Source: Lactobacillus pasteurii DSM 23907 = CRBIP 24.76
Lineage (GTDB): Bacteria; Bacillota; Bacilli; Lactobacillales; Lactobacillaceae
Length of the DNA: 48,522 bases
Reading direction: 5' to 3'
Assembly (NCBI RefSeq): GCF_000297025.1
Contig: NZ_CAKD01000017.1
Location: forward strand, 1-48,522
The notes below the pieces were generated by a model. That model was not told where the DNA came from. It made no database searches and saw only the letters and a list, made by a program, of their open reading frames with translations. This document shows positions 8,693 to 16,625 of this stretch, one piece after another (positions within the stretch are counted from its first letter, which is position 1; each line of letters starts with the position of its first letter). Position numbers and translations under genes: made by a program.

Positions 8693-9754
8693 ATGAAACA
8701 GATCCTGACAATTAACCCTGGGGCAACTTCTACTAAGATTGCCATGTATCAAGACACGCAATTGGCTTGGAAGGAAGAGATAACTTACTCCAGTCAAGAT
8801 TTAGCTAAGTATGATAAGATTTTTGATCAATTTTCTTTGCGTCTAGCGGATATTGAAGAAGTCCTTGCTAGCCATCAGGTAACTAAGCTGGACCTAGCTG
8901 TTGGTAGAGGCGGATTGATTGGACCGGTTAAGTCTGGGGCAATCAAAGTTAACCAGTCGTTAGTTGATCATTTGCAATATCATCCAGTTCTAGAGCATGC
9001 ATCTAATCTAGGGGCAAAATTAGCCTGGGAAATCTCCAAAAAGCACGGCACGGGATTAGCCTTAATTTACGATCCGGTGACGGTTGATTCAATGAGTCCA
9101 GTTGCTAGACTAACTGGTATCAAAGGAATTGAACGCCGGTCAATTGGCCACCATTTGAACATGCGAGCAGTTGCCAGAAAAGCAGCTGAAAAAGTTGGCA
9201 AATCATATGATGACGCAAACTTGATTGTAGTTCACTTAGGTGGTGGTTCAAGTGCTAGCGCCCATAAGCATGGGCAAGTGATCGACTTTGTTTCAGATGA
9301 TGAGATCATGTTTTCAGCTGAACGCTCAGGCGGCTTGCCAATTAAGGCGATGCTGCCAGTAATTAAAGAAATGGGCCTGGATAAGTTTAACCAATTAATT
9401 AGAAAGCGAGGAGGACTATACTCCTACTTTGGAACTACAGATTTGCGGGTTGTAGAAGAAAAAATTGCCCAAGGCGATCAAGAAGCTAGTTTAGTCTTTG
9501 ATGCCTTATGCCTTGGCATCAGTAAAACGATTGCAGCTTTGAGCGTAAGTATTGCCCAGCCGATTGATCAAATTTGTTTAACTGGTGGAATGGCCAGATC
9601 CAACTTACTTTGCAAAAAAGTAGAAGAAAGAGTCCACTTTATTGCTCCTTTGGCAATTTATCCGGGTGAGTTCGAGCTTGAAGCACTAGCTTTAGGTGGA
9701 TTCAGAGTTCTTAATCAGGAAGAAGAGGCGCAAGAATTATCATTTGATGCCTAG
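8693..9754 (+). CDS. buk: Butyrate kinase-type acyl kinase
   Basis: A 353-residue acetate/butyrate kinase (ASKHA fold) that makes ATP and a free acid from acyl-phosphate. The N-terminal phosphate-binding segment ILTINPGATSTKIA and the length near 355 are typical of Buk rather than AckA (about 400). VHLGGGSSASAHKHG is the second nucleotide-binding loop. It begins eight bases after the ptb stop with an AGGTGAC ribosome site. Together with ptb it gives the cluster substrate-level ATP production. Confidence 0.9.
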   Translation: MKQILTINPGATSTKIAMYQDTQLAWKEEITYSSQDLAKYDKIFDQFSLRLADIEEVLASHQVTKLDLAVGRGGLIGPVKSGAIKVNQSLVDHLQYHPVLEHASNLGAKLAWEISKKHGTGLALIYDPVTVDSMSPVARLTGIKGIERRSIGHHLNMRAVARKAAEKVGKSYDDANLIVVHLGGGSSASAHKHGQVIDFVSDDEIMFSAERSGGLPIKAMLPVIKEMGLDKFNQLIRKRGGLYSYFGTTDLRVVEEKIAQGDQEASLVFDALCLGISKTIAALSVSIAQPIDQICLTGGMARSNLLCKKVEERVHFIAPLAIYPGEFELEALALGGFRVLNQEEEAQELSFDA

Positions 9755-9784
9755 TTTCCTGCCTATGAAGACAGGGTGAAGATT

Positions 9785-10825
9785 ATGATAGATCAGAAAA
9801 GACTAGCCAATTTATTTGAAAATTTTGTCAAGAAAAATAATTTGCCTAGGACCATTTTGAAGGTAGAAGACAAAGATCGCCAAGAGCTTTTAGCATTTGA
9901 ACATGGCGAGATAAGCGGGCAGAGCCCATTTGTTCTTGCTAGCGTCAGTAAGCTGTTTACCACTAGCTTGATCTTGCAATTAATTGATGAAGAAAAGCTG
10001 ACCTATGATAGCAGAATTACGCAGTTTATTCCTTTAGAAGAGATTGCTGGAATTCATAAGTTTGATCGCGAAGATTATACTGGCGAATTGACTGTTCAAG
10101 ATTTGCTCTTTCAAAAATCCGGTCTGCCAAATGTCTTCTATGAATCACCAATCGAGCTTAGAAAGCGGGTTGCTAGAGAAGACTTCTCCTTTGAATTTGC
10201 GGATTTGATTGATTGGCTGCGACAGATGGACTCACATTTCATTCCAGCTAGTTCTAGCAGCTATTATGCAGATATCAATTTTGTCCTTTTGGGAAGAATT
10301 GCGGAAAAGATTACACATAAGTCTTTTGATGATTTAGTTGATCAAAGAATCTGCCGGCCACTTAATTTAATGAATACCTTTATTGCCAGTAGCGAATTTG
10401 CGGCGATCCCAGCCTTGTTTACGGGCAAGGAATATCTAAAGCGACCAAAATTGATTTCTTCAGGTTCGGCAGCAGGTGGCGGAGTTTCAACTGCAGATGA
10501 CTTGATGACTTTTATTCATGCTTTTATCAAGGGCGATTTATTTTCTATCAGTCACTGGCAATATCTAAGAGAGTATTATCCACTTCAAGCAGACTACGCG
10601 CCAGTCTATTATGGCGGGGGACACATGAAGCTAATGATTGGTCAATATGACAATGCAGAGCGACTTAGTCTAATTGGACATTCAGGCCTTTCAGGTGCCT
10701 TTGCCTTCTACTGTCCGCAGTTTGATTTATATTTTAGTGGAACAACCGATAATGCAAGAGCCAGTCAATTGTGCATCCAACTGCTTTATCTGATTTTGCT
10801 AGAAATAGAGAGCGAATTGAAATGA
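9785..10825 (+). CDS. Beta-lactamase-like serine hydrolase
   Basis: A 346-residue protein of the class C beta-lactamase/penicillin-binding fold. The SxxK nucleophile motif is seen in LASVSKLFTTS; the Tyr motif reads YYADINFVLLG, with Asp where Asn is usual; a late HSGLSGAF matches the HxG/KTG position. No signal peptide is visible, so it is probably cytosolic and acts as an esterase or peptidase on an unknown substrate. The start follows AGGGTGA rather than an upstream GTG. It lies at the end of the ptb-buk run and overlaps the next gene by four bases (ATGA), so the two are co-translated. Its link to the pathway is unknown. Confidence 0.8.
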   Translation: MIDQKRLANLFENFVKKNNLPRTILKVEDKDRQELLAFEHGEISGQSPFVLASVSKLFTTSLILQLIDEEKLTYDSRITQFIPLEEIAGIHKFDREDYTGELTVQDLLFQKSGLPNVFYESPIELRKRVAREDFSFEFADLIDWLRQMDSHFIPASSSSYYADINFVLLGRIAEKITHKSFDDLVDQRICRPLNLMNTFIASSEFAAIPALFTGKEYLKRPKLISSGSAAGGGVSTADDLMTFIHAFIKGDLFSISHWQYLREYYPLQADYAPVYYGGGHMKLMIGQYDNAERLSLIGHSGLSGAFAFYCPQFDLYFSGTTDNARASQLCIQLLYLILLEIESELK

Positions 10826-11121
10826 ATAAGGAAGAAATTAAAGAACTAAGGCAGCTATTCTATGAAGCAGGATACCTGGTTGGCGAAGTAATGCAAAGAG
10901 ATATCATGTTCAAATACACTGTTCCAATTGATGTTGAACGGGTTAAATCCTTGACGATAGCTTCAGCTCATAACAGCAAGTTGGTAGTCGGAGTTTTGAA
11001 TCCATCTGGAGTAGCTTATACATATCGTTTCGTTCAAGGAATCGAAGATGAAATCACTGAGGTTCCTTATGATGGCACGGTGCAAGACTTGTTTAAGAAG
11101 CTGCAAGAGGCAATTAGATAG
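10822..11121 (+). CDS. Conserved small protein of unknown function
   Basis: A 99-residue protein with no family I recognise. It starts with a charged helix (MNKEEIKELRQLFYEAGY) and continues with mixed alpha/beta sequence, no membrane segment and no cysteines. It starts within the stop codon of the serine hydrolase, so translation is coupled. A longer upstream in-frame start is rejected because it lies wholly within the hydrolase gene and lacks a ribosome site. Confidence 0.7.
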   Translation: MNKEEIKELRQLFYEAGYLVGEVMQRDIMFKYTVPIDVERVKSLTIASAHNSKLVVGVLNPSGVAYTYRFVQGIEDEITEVPYDGTVQDLFKKLQEAIR

Positions 11122-11220
11122 AGCAAATTATAGCGATATAAGTAGTTATTAATATTTAGAATTTCGATAATTTGATAAAATTAAGACAAAGAGTTGAAAT
11201 TCGCATATGGAGGCATTTTT

Positions 11221-12213
11221 ATGAAAATTATTATCTATAACATCGATGGCAAACATGAAGAACTTGCCAAAGAATGGAGCAAGCAAACTGGCAATGAGAT
11301 CAAGATCGTGCATGATTTATTGACGCCAGAAACAGTTGAACTTGCTAAGGACTTTGATGGCGTAGTGGTATCACAAGTGGTCAAAGTTGACAATGCAGTT
11401 TATCCAAAGTTGCGCGAATATGGTATTAAGCAAATTTCTCAAATGAGTGCCGGCGTTGACATGTATGATCTAGATGCTGCTAAGGAAAATGACATTATCA
11501 TTTCTAATGTTGCCAGCTATTCTCCAGAATCAATTGCTGAATTTACTGTAATGGTTGGGATGGCCTTGGTTAGACATCTTGAACAAACTCGCCAAAATGT
11601 CAAAGAACATGACTTTGCTTGGGAAAATGAAATTCGTGGCAAAGTAATTGGTCAAATGAAGGTTGCTGTTATCGGAACTGGTCGAATTGGTGCAACTACT
11701 GGCCGTTTCTTCCATGGCTTTGGCAGCGAAATTGTGGGGTACGACCTTTACCCTAATGAAAAGTTAACCTCATTTTTGACTTATGCAGATTCAGTTGAAG
11801 AAGCAATCAAGGATGCAGATATTGTAACTTTGCATATGCCAGCTACTAAAGAAAACTTCCATATGTTTGATGCAGAAATCTTCTCTAAGATGAAGCAGGG
11901 TGCAATTTTGCTTAACATGGGACGCGGTGCATTAGTTGACACTAAGGCTTTATTAGCTGCCCTTGATTCTGGTCATCTTGCTGGTGCGGGAATTGACACT
12001 TACGAAAATGAAATGCCATACGTACCTAAGAACTTAAGAGGTCAAGAAATTGATGATCCGATCCTTGAAAAGTTGATCAACCATCCAAAAGTTATTTACA
12101 CTCCACATACTGCTTACTTTACTGACCAAGCTTTGCAAGCAATCGTGGAAACAGCCTTGGAAGCTGCAGTTGAAGTAATCAAAACTGGAGATACAAATAA
12201 GCGAGTAAACTAG
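11221..12213 (+). CDS. D-2-hydroxyacid dehydrogenase (D-lactate/D-hydroxyisocaproate type)
   Basis: A 330-residue NAD-dependent dehydrogenase that interconverts a 2-oxoacid and its D-2-hydroxyacid. The Rossmann motif VAVIGTGRIGATTGRFF lies near residues 145-160, with an acidic residue after it (YDLYP). The conserved Arg (NMGRGALVD), Glu (YENEMPY) and His (TPHTAYFTDQA) of the family are present. D-LDH and D-HicDH are hard to tell apart by eye. It stands beside the oxoacid dehydrogenase cluster and could feed or drain the same 2-oxoacid pool. It has its own leader: about 100 bases separate it from the previous gene. The start follows GGAGGC. Confidence 0.9.
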   Translation: MKIIIYNIDGKHEELAKEWSKQTGNEIKIVHDLLTPETVELAKDFDGVVVSQVVKVDNAVYPKLREYGIKQISQMSAGVDMYDLDAAKENDIIISNVASYSPESIAEFTVMVGMALVRHLEQTRQNVKEHDFAWENEIRGKVIGQMKVAVIGTGRIGATTGRFFHGFGSEIVGYDLYPNEKLTSFLTYADSVEEAIKDADIVTLHMPATKENFHMFDAEIFSKMKQGAILLNMGRGALVDTKALLAALDSGHLAGAGIDTYENEMPYVPKNLRGQEIDDPILEKLINHPKVIYTPHTAYFTDQALQAIVETALEAAVEVIKTGDTNKRVN

Positions 12214-12244
12214 TTAGAATTTTATCTGAGAAAGAGTGAGACGG

Positions 12245-13231
12245 ATGAAGTACATTGTTAATCACAGCAACAATCCATACTACAACATTGCCCTTGAAGC
12301 TTATGCTTTTAGAGAATTGACTGGGGAAGATGAATTGTTTATCCTTTGGATCAACGAACCTTCAATCATTATTGGTAGAAATCAAAATGCAATTGAAGAG
12401 ATTAACAAAGAATATACTGATGAACATGGTATTCATATTGCCCGTCGACTTTCAGGTGGTGGAGCTGTTTATCACGATCTAAATAATTTGAACTATACTA
12501 TCATCTCTAATAAAACAGAAGGATCATTTGACTTTAAGACTTTCTCTAAGCCAGTAATCGATACCTTGGCTGATTTAGGCGTAGAAGCAAAATTTACTGG
12601 AAGAAATGACTTAGAGATAGATGGTAAGAAGTTCTGCGGCAACGCTCAAGCCTATTACAAGGGCAGAATGATGCACCATGGCTGCTTATTGTTTGACGTT
12701 GATATGACTGTGCTTGGCAATGCCTTGAAAGTTTCCAAAGACAAGATTGAATCTAAAGGAATCAAGTCGGTCAGAGCAAGAGTAACAAATATTTTATCAG
12801 AGCTGCCTAAGCCAATGACGGTAGACGAATTTTCGCAAGCAATTTTAGCTCAAATGAAAAAAGAATACCCTGATATGACCGAATATGTTTTATCTGATGA
12901 AGATAAGGCAAAGATTCAAAAGTCATGTGATGAGCAATTTAGTACATGGGAATGGAATTTTGGTACTTCTCCAAAGTATACTTTGACTCGGTCAGTTCGC
13001 TACCCAGCCGGAAAAATTGAAACCTTCATCGATGCAGAAGCTTCAATTATCAAGGGTATTAGAATTTTCGGAGATTTCTTCGGGGTAAGACCGGTATTTG
13101 AAATTGAAGATCTTTTGATTGGAACTCGATATGAGTATAAGGATATTTTGGCTAAACTTCAGACGATTGATACCAGTCAATATTTCTCAGGGATGACTAG
13201 AGAAGAAATTGCTAAAGCAATTGTAGCTTAA
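12245..13231 (+). CDS. lplA: Lipoate-protein ligase A
   Basis: A 328-residue ligase that activates free lipoate with ATP and attaches it to the E2 lipoyl lysine. The N-terminal BPL/LplA domain shows IIGRNQNAIEEIN, RRLSGGGAVYHDLNNLN and the lysine-bearing GRNDLEIDGKKFCGNAQ; a C-terminal accessory domain (from about residue 245) completes the usual length. Its place at the end of the pdh cluster fits a host that scavenges lipoate. The chosen ATG lies three codons inside a GTG-initiated frame; the ribosome site is modest (AGAGTGAG). Confidence 0.93.
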   Translation: MKYIVNHSNNPYYNIALEAYAFRELTGEDELFILWINEPSIIIGRNQNAIEEINKEYTDEHGIHIARRLSGGGAVYHDLNNLNYTIISNKTEGSFDFKTFSKPVIDTLADLGVEAKFTGRNDLEIDGKKFCGNAQAYYKGRMMHHGCLLFDVDMTVLGNALKVSKDKIESKGIKSVRARVTNILSELPKPMTVDEFSQAILAQMKKEYPDMTEYVLSDEDKAKIQKSCDEQFSTWEWNFGTSPKYTLTRSVRYPAGKIETFIDAEASIIKGIRIFGDFFGVRPVFEIEDLLIGTRYEYKDILAKLQTIDTSQYFSGMTREEIAKAIVA

Positions 13232-13234
13232 AGT

Positions 13235-13266
13235 AACGGCAGCGATTTTACTCGCTGCCGTTTTTT
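13235..13266 (+). terminator. Intrinsic terminator of the pdh-lplA cluster
   Basis: A perfect 11-bp stem AACGGCAGCGA/TCGCTGCCGTT with a 6-base loop is followed by TTTTTT, directly after the lplA stop. Confidence 0.93.
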
Positions 13267-13576
13267 GTTTGAAATAGTCCCTTAGAAAGCGCGTTATATC
13301 AATAAAAAATCTATTTATAACGTTTAACTAATCGAAATAATTATCTATAACTTAAAATTAATAAAAGATTAGTTGATGAATTTGTATAATTTATAAAAAT
13401 AACTACTATATGCAAGATATGTTGTGCGGATATATTAAACCAGTTGATATCGTGTCATATTTGTAAAAATAATCTTAAAATAGCTATGCATTAGTCTTTA
13501 CAAAACCCACTTATACAATATATACTATAAATAGATTGATAGTGTTAATAAGATTTTACAGAAAGTAGAAATAGCT
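13267..13576. other. Intergenic region with promoter for the HTH gene
   Basis: AT-rich DNA with no supported frame. A promoter can be read at TTTACA (13497-13502), an 18-base spacer and TATACT (13521-13526), about 50 bases before the next start codon. Confidence 0.5.
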
Positions 13577-13819
13577 ATGGTTAGAATTAATTTAGATAAC
13601 GAAAACATTATGGATGCTCGAGAAGCAGCTGAAATCTGGAATTTATCCGAAGGATATGTCCGCAAGCGTGTCAACCAAGCTCCACACAAGTTCCCTAAGG
13701 GATCAATCAGAAAGTTTGGTAAGCAATGGGTAATTACTACTCAAGGTATGGAAGCAATCACTGGTCGTCCAGACCCACGTAAGCCACCACGCCCAAAGGA
13801 TAAGAAGGACAAGAAGTAA
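13577..13819 (+). CDS. Small helix-turn-helix DNA-binding protein
   Basis: An 80-residue protein. The segment DAREAAEIWNLSEGYVRKRV looks like an excisionase/MerR-type helix-turn-helix in which AEIWNLSEGYVRK forms the two helices, followed by a beta-like wing (FGKQWVITTQGMEAI) and a Lys/Pro-rich basic tail (PRKPPRPKDKKDKK). It stands alone between terminators. It is probably a nucleic-acid-binding regulator; the target is unknown. Confidence 0.75.
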   Translation: MVRINLDNENIMDAREAAEIWNLSEGYVRKRVNQAPHKFPKGSIRKFGKQWVITTQGMEAITGRPDPRKPPRPKDKKDKK

Positions 13820-13822
13820 TAT

Positions 13823-13857
13823 AAAAAGCAATTAGCGTCAAAAACTAATTGCTTTTT
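13823..13857. terminator. Bidirectional terminator
   Basis: A 13-bp perfect stem AAAAAGCAATTAG/CTAATTGCTTTTT has A and T runs on opposite sides, so it can end both the HTH gene and the convergent channel gene. Confidence 0.9.
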
Positions 13858-13873
13858 CTTATTTCTCAAATTA

Positions 13874-14644
13874 TTAGTCTTTGTTGCGGCTTCCAAGGAA
13901 GTATGGCATAGCAACAAAGAAGATACCACCGATCATGTTACCTAAAGTTACCCAAAGAAGGTTGTAGAATAAACCACCAACCGAAACGCTGCCGGCTGCA
14001 GCAACTGGGTTCATCAAGGCAATGATCAAAGTAGTCATATTAGCGATTGAGTGTTCAAATCCTGTAGCAAAGAATGCTAACAAGCACCAGAAGACCATTA
14101 TCAACTTAGCAGCATCGTTCTTGGTTTGGAAACCTGACCAAACTGCCAAACATACTAAGATGTTACATAAAATTGCTCGAATTACTAATTGAAGAGCAGG
14201 AGCTGACATCTTAGCGGCTGAAGCTTTAGTAAAGACTGCAGCAACTGCTGGAAGGTCAAGACCTGAACCTACAAATAAAGCAGCAAGTAAAGCAGCACCA
14301 ATCAAGTTACCAATCCAGCAGATTAACCATAAGTAGCCTGCTTGACCAAGGCTGATCTTCTTGTTAAATAGACCAGCTCCCATGACCAAGTTATTACCTG
14401 TGAAAAGTTCTGCTCCAGGGATAATTACTAAACTCAAGGCAACACCGAAGATTGCACCCTTAATCAAATTGGCAAATGGTGAAGCACCGATTTGTGAACC
14501 AATAGTGAAGGCAAGTAAAATACCAAAACCAATGTACATACCTGCTAAAATTGATAAACCTAAATATCCCAGTGGGTTCTTCTTTAATAAGCCCACCTTT
14601 TTGACAGCCGCATTGCTGGCTGCATCAAAAGCTTCTTTATACAT
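13874..14644 (-). CDS. Formate/nitrite transporter (FNT) family channel
   Basis: A 256-residue membrane protein with six expected helices. The FNT signatures are clear: GAELFTGNNLVMGAG near residue 80 and the central pore histidine in FEHSIANMT, plus PLGYLGLSILAGMYIGFG near the start. FNT pentamers pass small monovalent anions such as formate, nitrite or lactate. With a pyruvate-oxidising cluster nearby and no nitrite genes, formate or lactate is the likelier substrate, by inference. The start is followed back to a weak ribosome site; the upstream region is shared with the divergent gene at 14909. Confidence 0.92.
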   Translation of the reverse strand: MYKEAFDAASNAAVKKVGLLKKNPLGYLGLSILAGMYIGFGILLAFTIGSQIGASPFANLIKGAIFGVALSLVIIPGAELFTGNNLVMGAGLFNKKISLGQAGYLWLICWIGNLIGAALLAALFVGSGLDLPAVAAVFTKASAAKMSAPALQLVIRAILCNILVCLAVWSGFQTKNDAAKLIMVFWCLLAFFATGFEHSIANMTTLIIALMNPVAAAGSVSVGGLFYNLLWVTLGNMIGGIFFVAMPYFLGSRNKD

Positions 14645-14779
14645 AATAAAACCTCACAAAATAGATTGTGCCTTCGCACGATTATTATTCTACAACTATT
14701 CCAAGTAAATTGAAAGCGTATACAATAATTTTTGCCAAAAAATCACTTATATATCACTGTTAGTGCAAGTTTTACCGAG

Positions 14780-14792
14780 TGACACTGTGTCA
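14780..14792. promoter_or_regulatory. Perfect palindrome, possible operator between divergent genes
   Basis: TGACACTGTGTCA is a perfect 13-bp palindrome in the control region between the FNT gene and the gene at 14909. A shorter one, CACTGTTAGTG, lies about 25 bases to its left. It resembles no site I can name. Confidence 0.4.
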
Positions 14793-14908
14793 TGTATAGT
14801 TTACTTTACCGAGAATACACTAGATAAAAAAGTATTAATATCAAGCTTTTACTGTTATAATTGAACATAGTCGAGTAGAAATTTTAATATAGAATTCGAG
14901 GAACGAAA

Positions 14909-15256
14909 ATGAGTGAAAAGATGTATCTCATCAAGTATTATTACATCAGACCAGTGACCGACAAGAAAATTAAACGAGTAGCTAAGTACTTCATTTTCCC
15001 AAAGATGTACAATTCGATTATTACTGAAGAACAAAAAGAAAAGTTAGCTACTAACACAGCATTCTTGTGTGCAACTAGTCCAAAAGAAGGGGTAAAACCA
15101 TCCAAGGTTCCAGCATTTATCTTGAGCATTATTCCTGCTACTGGCGAAGATCTCAAGAAATACAAGCCACTCAATTTGATTGCTCCAATTACTCCTAACA
15201 AGGATCAATTGAAGGCATTAGATAATTTCCAAAAGATTAAGTTTGGCATTAAATAA
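14909..15256 (+). CDS. Conserved hypothetical protein
   Basis: A 115-residue basic protein with no motif I recognise, no signal peptide and no membrane span. It carries one cysteine. A GAGGAACG ribosome site and an extended -10 promoter (TGTTATAAT, about 14853-14861) precede it, and a strong terminator follows, so it looks like a real single-gene unit. Confidence 0.65.
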   Translation: MSEKMYLIKYYYIRPVTDKKIKRVAKYFIFPKMYNSIITEEQKEKLATNTAFLCATSPKEGVKPSKVPAFILSIIPATGEDLKKYKPLNLIAPITPNKDQLKALDNFQKIKFGIK

Positions 15257-15268
15257 TAACATAAAAGG

Positions 15269-15292
15269 AAAACGCCCCTAGGGGCGTTTTTT
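15269..15292. terminator. Intrinsic terminator, shared by convergent genes
   Basis: AAAACGCCCC/GGGGCGTTTT is a perfect 10-bp stem with a two-base loop followed by TT. It overlaps the stop codon of the minus-strand gene that ends at 15291. Confidence 0.9.
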
Positions 15293-15815
15293 AGTAGCTT
15301 AATGCTCGATATGCATCTAATGCCCAGTGAACTCTGAAGCTAGCTTCGCTGATTGAAGCTTTTTTGCCAGTCCAAGGATCATTGTAAAAGAGCGTAGAGC
15401 CTTTATATCCAGTTAAGGTTAGTGCGTGATTTGAGAAAGTGTCAAAGGCACCGACCCAAACAACTACTAAGTGGGATTTCAATAATTTTTGCTTTAAAGC
15501 TGAAATAGGGTATCCAGTCATGTTGACGGCTTTGCCTAAATAGCGCTTGACCACGGGCTTAACGCCATTAGGGGCAACCAAATATCCTAAAGGATAGGCT
15601 TTATATGGAGAACCAATAAAGCCGCGATTTGGATTGGAACTTCGAGGCATTACAGCAGCGGCTTTAGTCTTACTGATATGAACACCAGCAAAGTTGAGCA
15701 TCATAATTACTGCTGGCTTTTGGCTAGTAGTTTCATCAGCTAGAACTGGAGTTGAATTTGTTCCAGCCAAGAGCAAGAGGGCAAGTGCTGCCTTATAAAT
15801 GGTATTCTTTTTCAT
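15291..15815 (-). CDS. Secreted C39-like peptidase-fold protein lacking the catalytic cysteine
   Basis: A 174-residue protein with a signal peptide (MKKNTIYKAALALLLLAG, cleavage near VLA-DET). The rest matches the C39-like family of secreted lactobacillus proteins: MMLNFAGVHISKTKAAAVMP, SSNPNRGFIGSP, the histidine in FSNHALTLTGY and the aspartate in YNDPWTGKK. The family normally begins with a Gln and Cys in a segment like LPTGCEITAVTMMLN. Here the sequence passes from DETTSQ straight to KPAVIMMLN, so the cysteine is gone. It is probably inactive as a peptidase, or an active gene decayed by a short deletion. The start is set by GAAGGATTTTTT; a longer upstream frame is not used. Confidence 0.75.
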   Translation of the reverse strand: MKKNTIYKAALALLLLAGTNSTPVLADETTSQKPAVIMMLNFAGVHISKTKAAAVMPRSSNPNRGFIGSPYKAYPLGYLVAPNGVKPVVKRYLGKAVNMTGYPISALKQKLLKSHLVVVWVGAFDTFSNHALTLTGYKGSTLFYNDPWTGKKASISEASFRVHWALDAYRALSY

Positions 15816-16008
15816 AAAAAATCCTTCAAAATAAACCTCTCCACCAATAGAATAATACATATTTGTATAGATCACTAGGGCTAAAATGCAGAATTATTGG
15901 CCTTTTATAAGAGCATGGTGTTGGTAACGAGAGATCTTTAAATATTTGGCAAAAATCTTCCCCTATAATCACTAAATCTGCTATAATGTAAGTGGGTAAA
16001 GCGCTTAC

Positions 16009-16035
16009 CTAGTTAAGATTGATATAATTAACTAG
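16009..16035. promoter_or_regulatory. Inverted repeat in the leader of the small membrane protein gene
   Basis: CTAGTTAA and TTAACTAG with an 11-base spacer lie just upstream of the gene at 16057, downstream of a likely -10 (TATAAT at about 15984). A second symmetrical motif, GGTAAAGCGCTTACC, sits immediately to its left. Possible operators. Confidence 0.35.
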
Positions 16036-16056
16036 TCAAAAGAAAGTAGTGATCGG

Positions 16057-16257
16057 ATGAATAAAACTTGGAAAATCGTCGGATTGAGCGTCGCTACTAT
16101 TGGTGCTATTAGCGCCGCTGTTTTAGGGACTCAAATTTTAGTGAAGAAAATTCGAGCCAAAAAAATCAATGAAATCACAGAAATACCACAACTAGAAGCG
16201 CCAAAAGATGCTGTTAATCAAGGAGCCTATCAGAAGGTTGAGCAATCAACTATCTGA
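16057..16257 (+). CDS. Small single-span membrane protein
   Basis: A 66-residue protein: short basic N terminus, one hydrophobic segment (VGLSVATIGAISAAVLGTQI, about residues 8-27), then a basic stretch (KKIRAKKIN) and a polar tail. This layout suggests an inner-membrane anchor with the tail in the cytoplasm. A signal-anchor without a cleavage site is most likely. No family recognised. Confidence 0.6.
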   Translation: MNKTWKIVGLSVATIGAISAAVLGTQILVKKIRAKKINEITEIPQLEAPKDAVNQGAYQKVEQSTI

Positions 16258-16310
16258 TGCAGGTATTGTTTGAATATTGATATTATTGATGTAATTTATG
16301 TTTTTAAAAA

Positions 16311-16351
16311 ACAAATAAGGGGTGTCTCTATATGGGGCACCCCTTATTTGT
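16311..16351. terminator. Long perfect inverted repeat, probable terminator
   Basis: ACAAATAAGGGGTG/CACCCCTTATTTGT forms a perfect 14-bp stem with a 13-base loop, A-rich before and T-containing after. It ends the unit of the small membrane protein. Confidence 0.7.
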
Positions 16352-16394
16352 TATAATTTATTTGAACAAGAATAGATTTTGAAAGGAAATTATT

Positions 16395-16625
16395 TTGAGT
16401 AGGTATAGAAAATATTGGGCTAGTCAGCTTGCTGAATCTGAGCAGGCCATCAACTTATATAAGGAAGCTTTCAATTTAGTTAATAATGAAACAATTGAAA
16501 TCCAATCAAGCAGGCTGTCAGAAGAAGCTGACAAGATTAAGGTTATTTTCAAAGCTGGCAATAATTATTACACTGCTTATTTGATTCTGAATGATGATCA
16601 AATAGCTGACCTTGAAGTAGAATGA
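16395..16625 (+). CDS. Conserved small hypothetical protein
   Basis: A 76-residue acidic protein with a TTG start preceded by GAAAGG. It has a helical first half (YWASQLAESEQAINLYKEAF) and a beta-like second half (KIKVIFKAGNNYYTAYLIL). No family recognised. It ends one base before the convergent pyrE stop. Confidence 0.6.
   Translation: MSRYRKYWASQLAESEQAINLYKEAFNLVNNETIEIQSSRLSEEADKIKVIFKAGNNYYTAYLILNDDQIADLEVE

Noticed and set aside
14361..14708. 115-codon frame opposite the FNT gene
   Set aside because: It is a mirror of the FNT frame, with no ribosome site, and the FNT motifs on the other strand are clear.
15988..16006. Symmetrical GGTAAAGCGCTTACC as a CcpA site
   Set aside because: It does not fit the spacing of the cre consensus at the outer positions, so it is kept only as an unnamed symmetrical motif.
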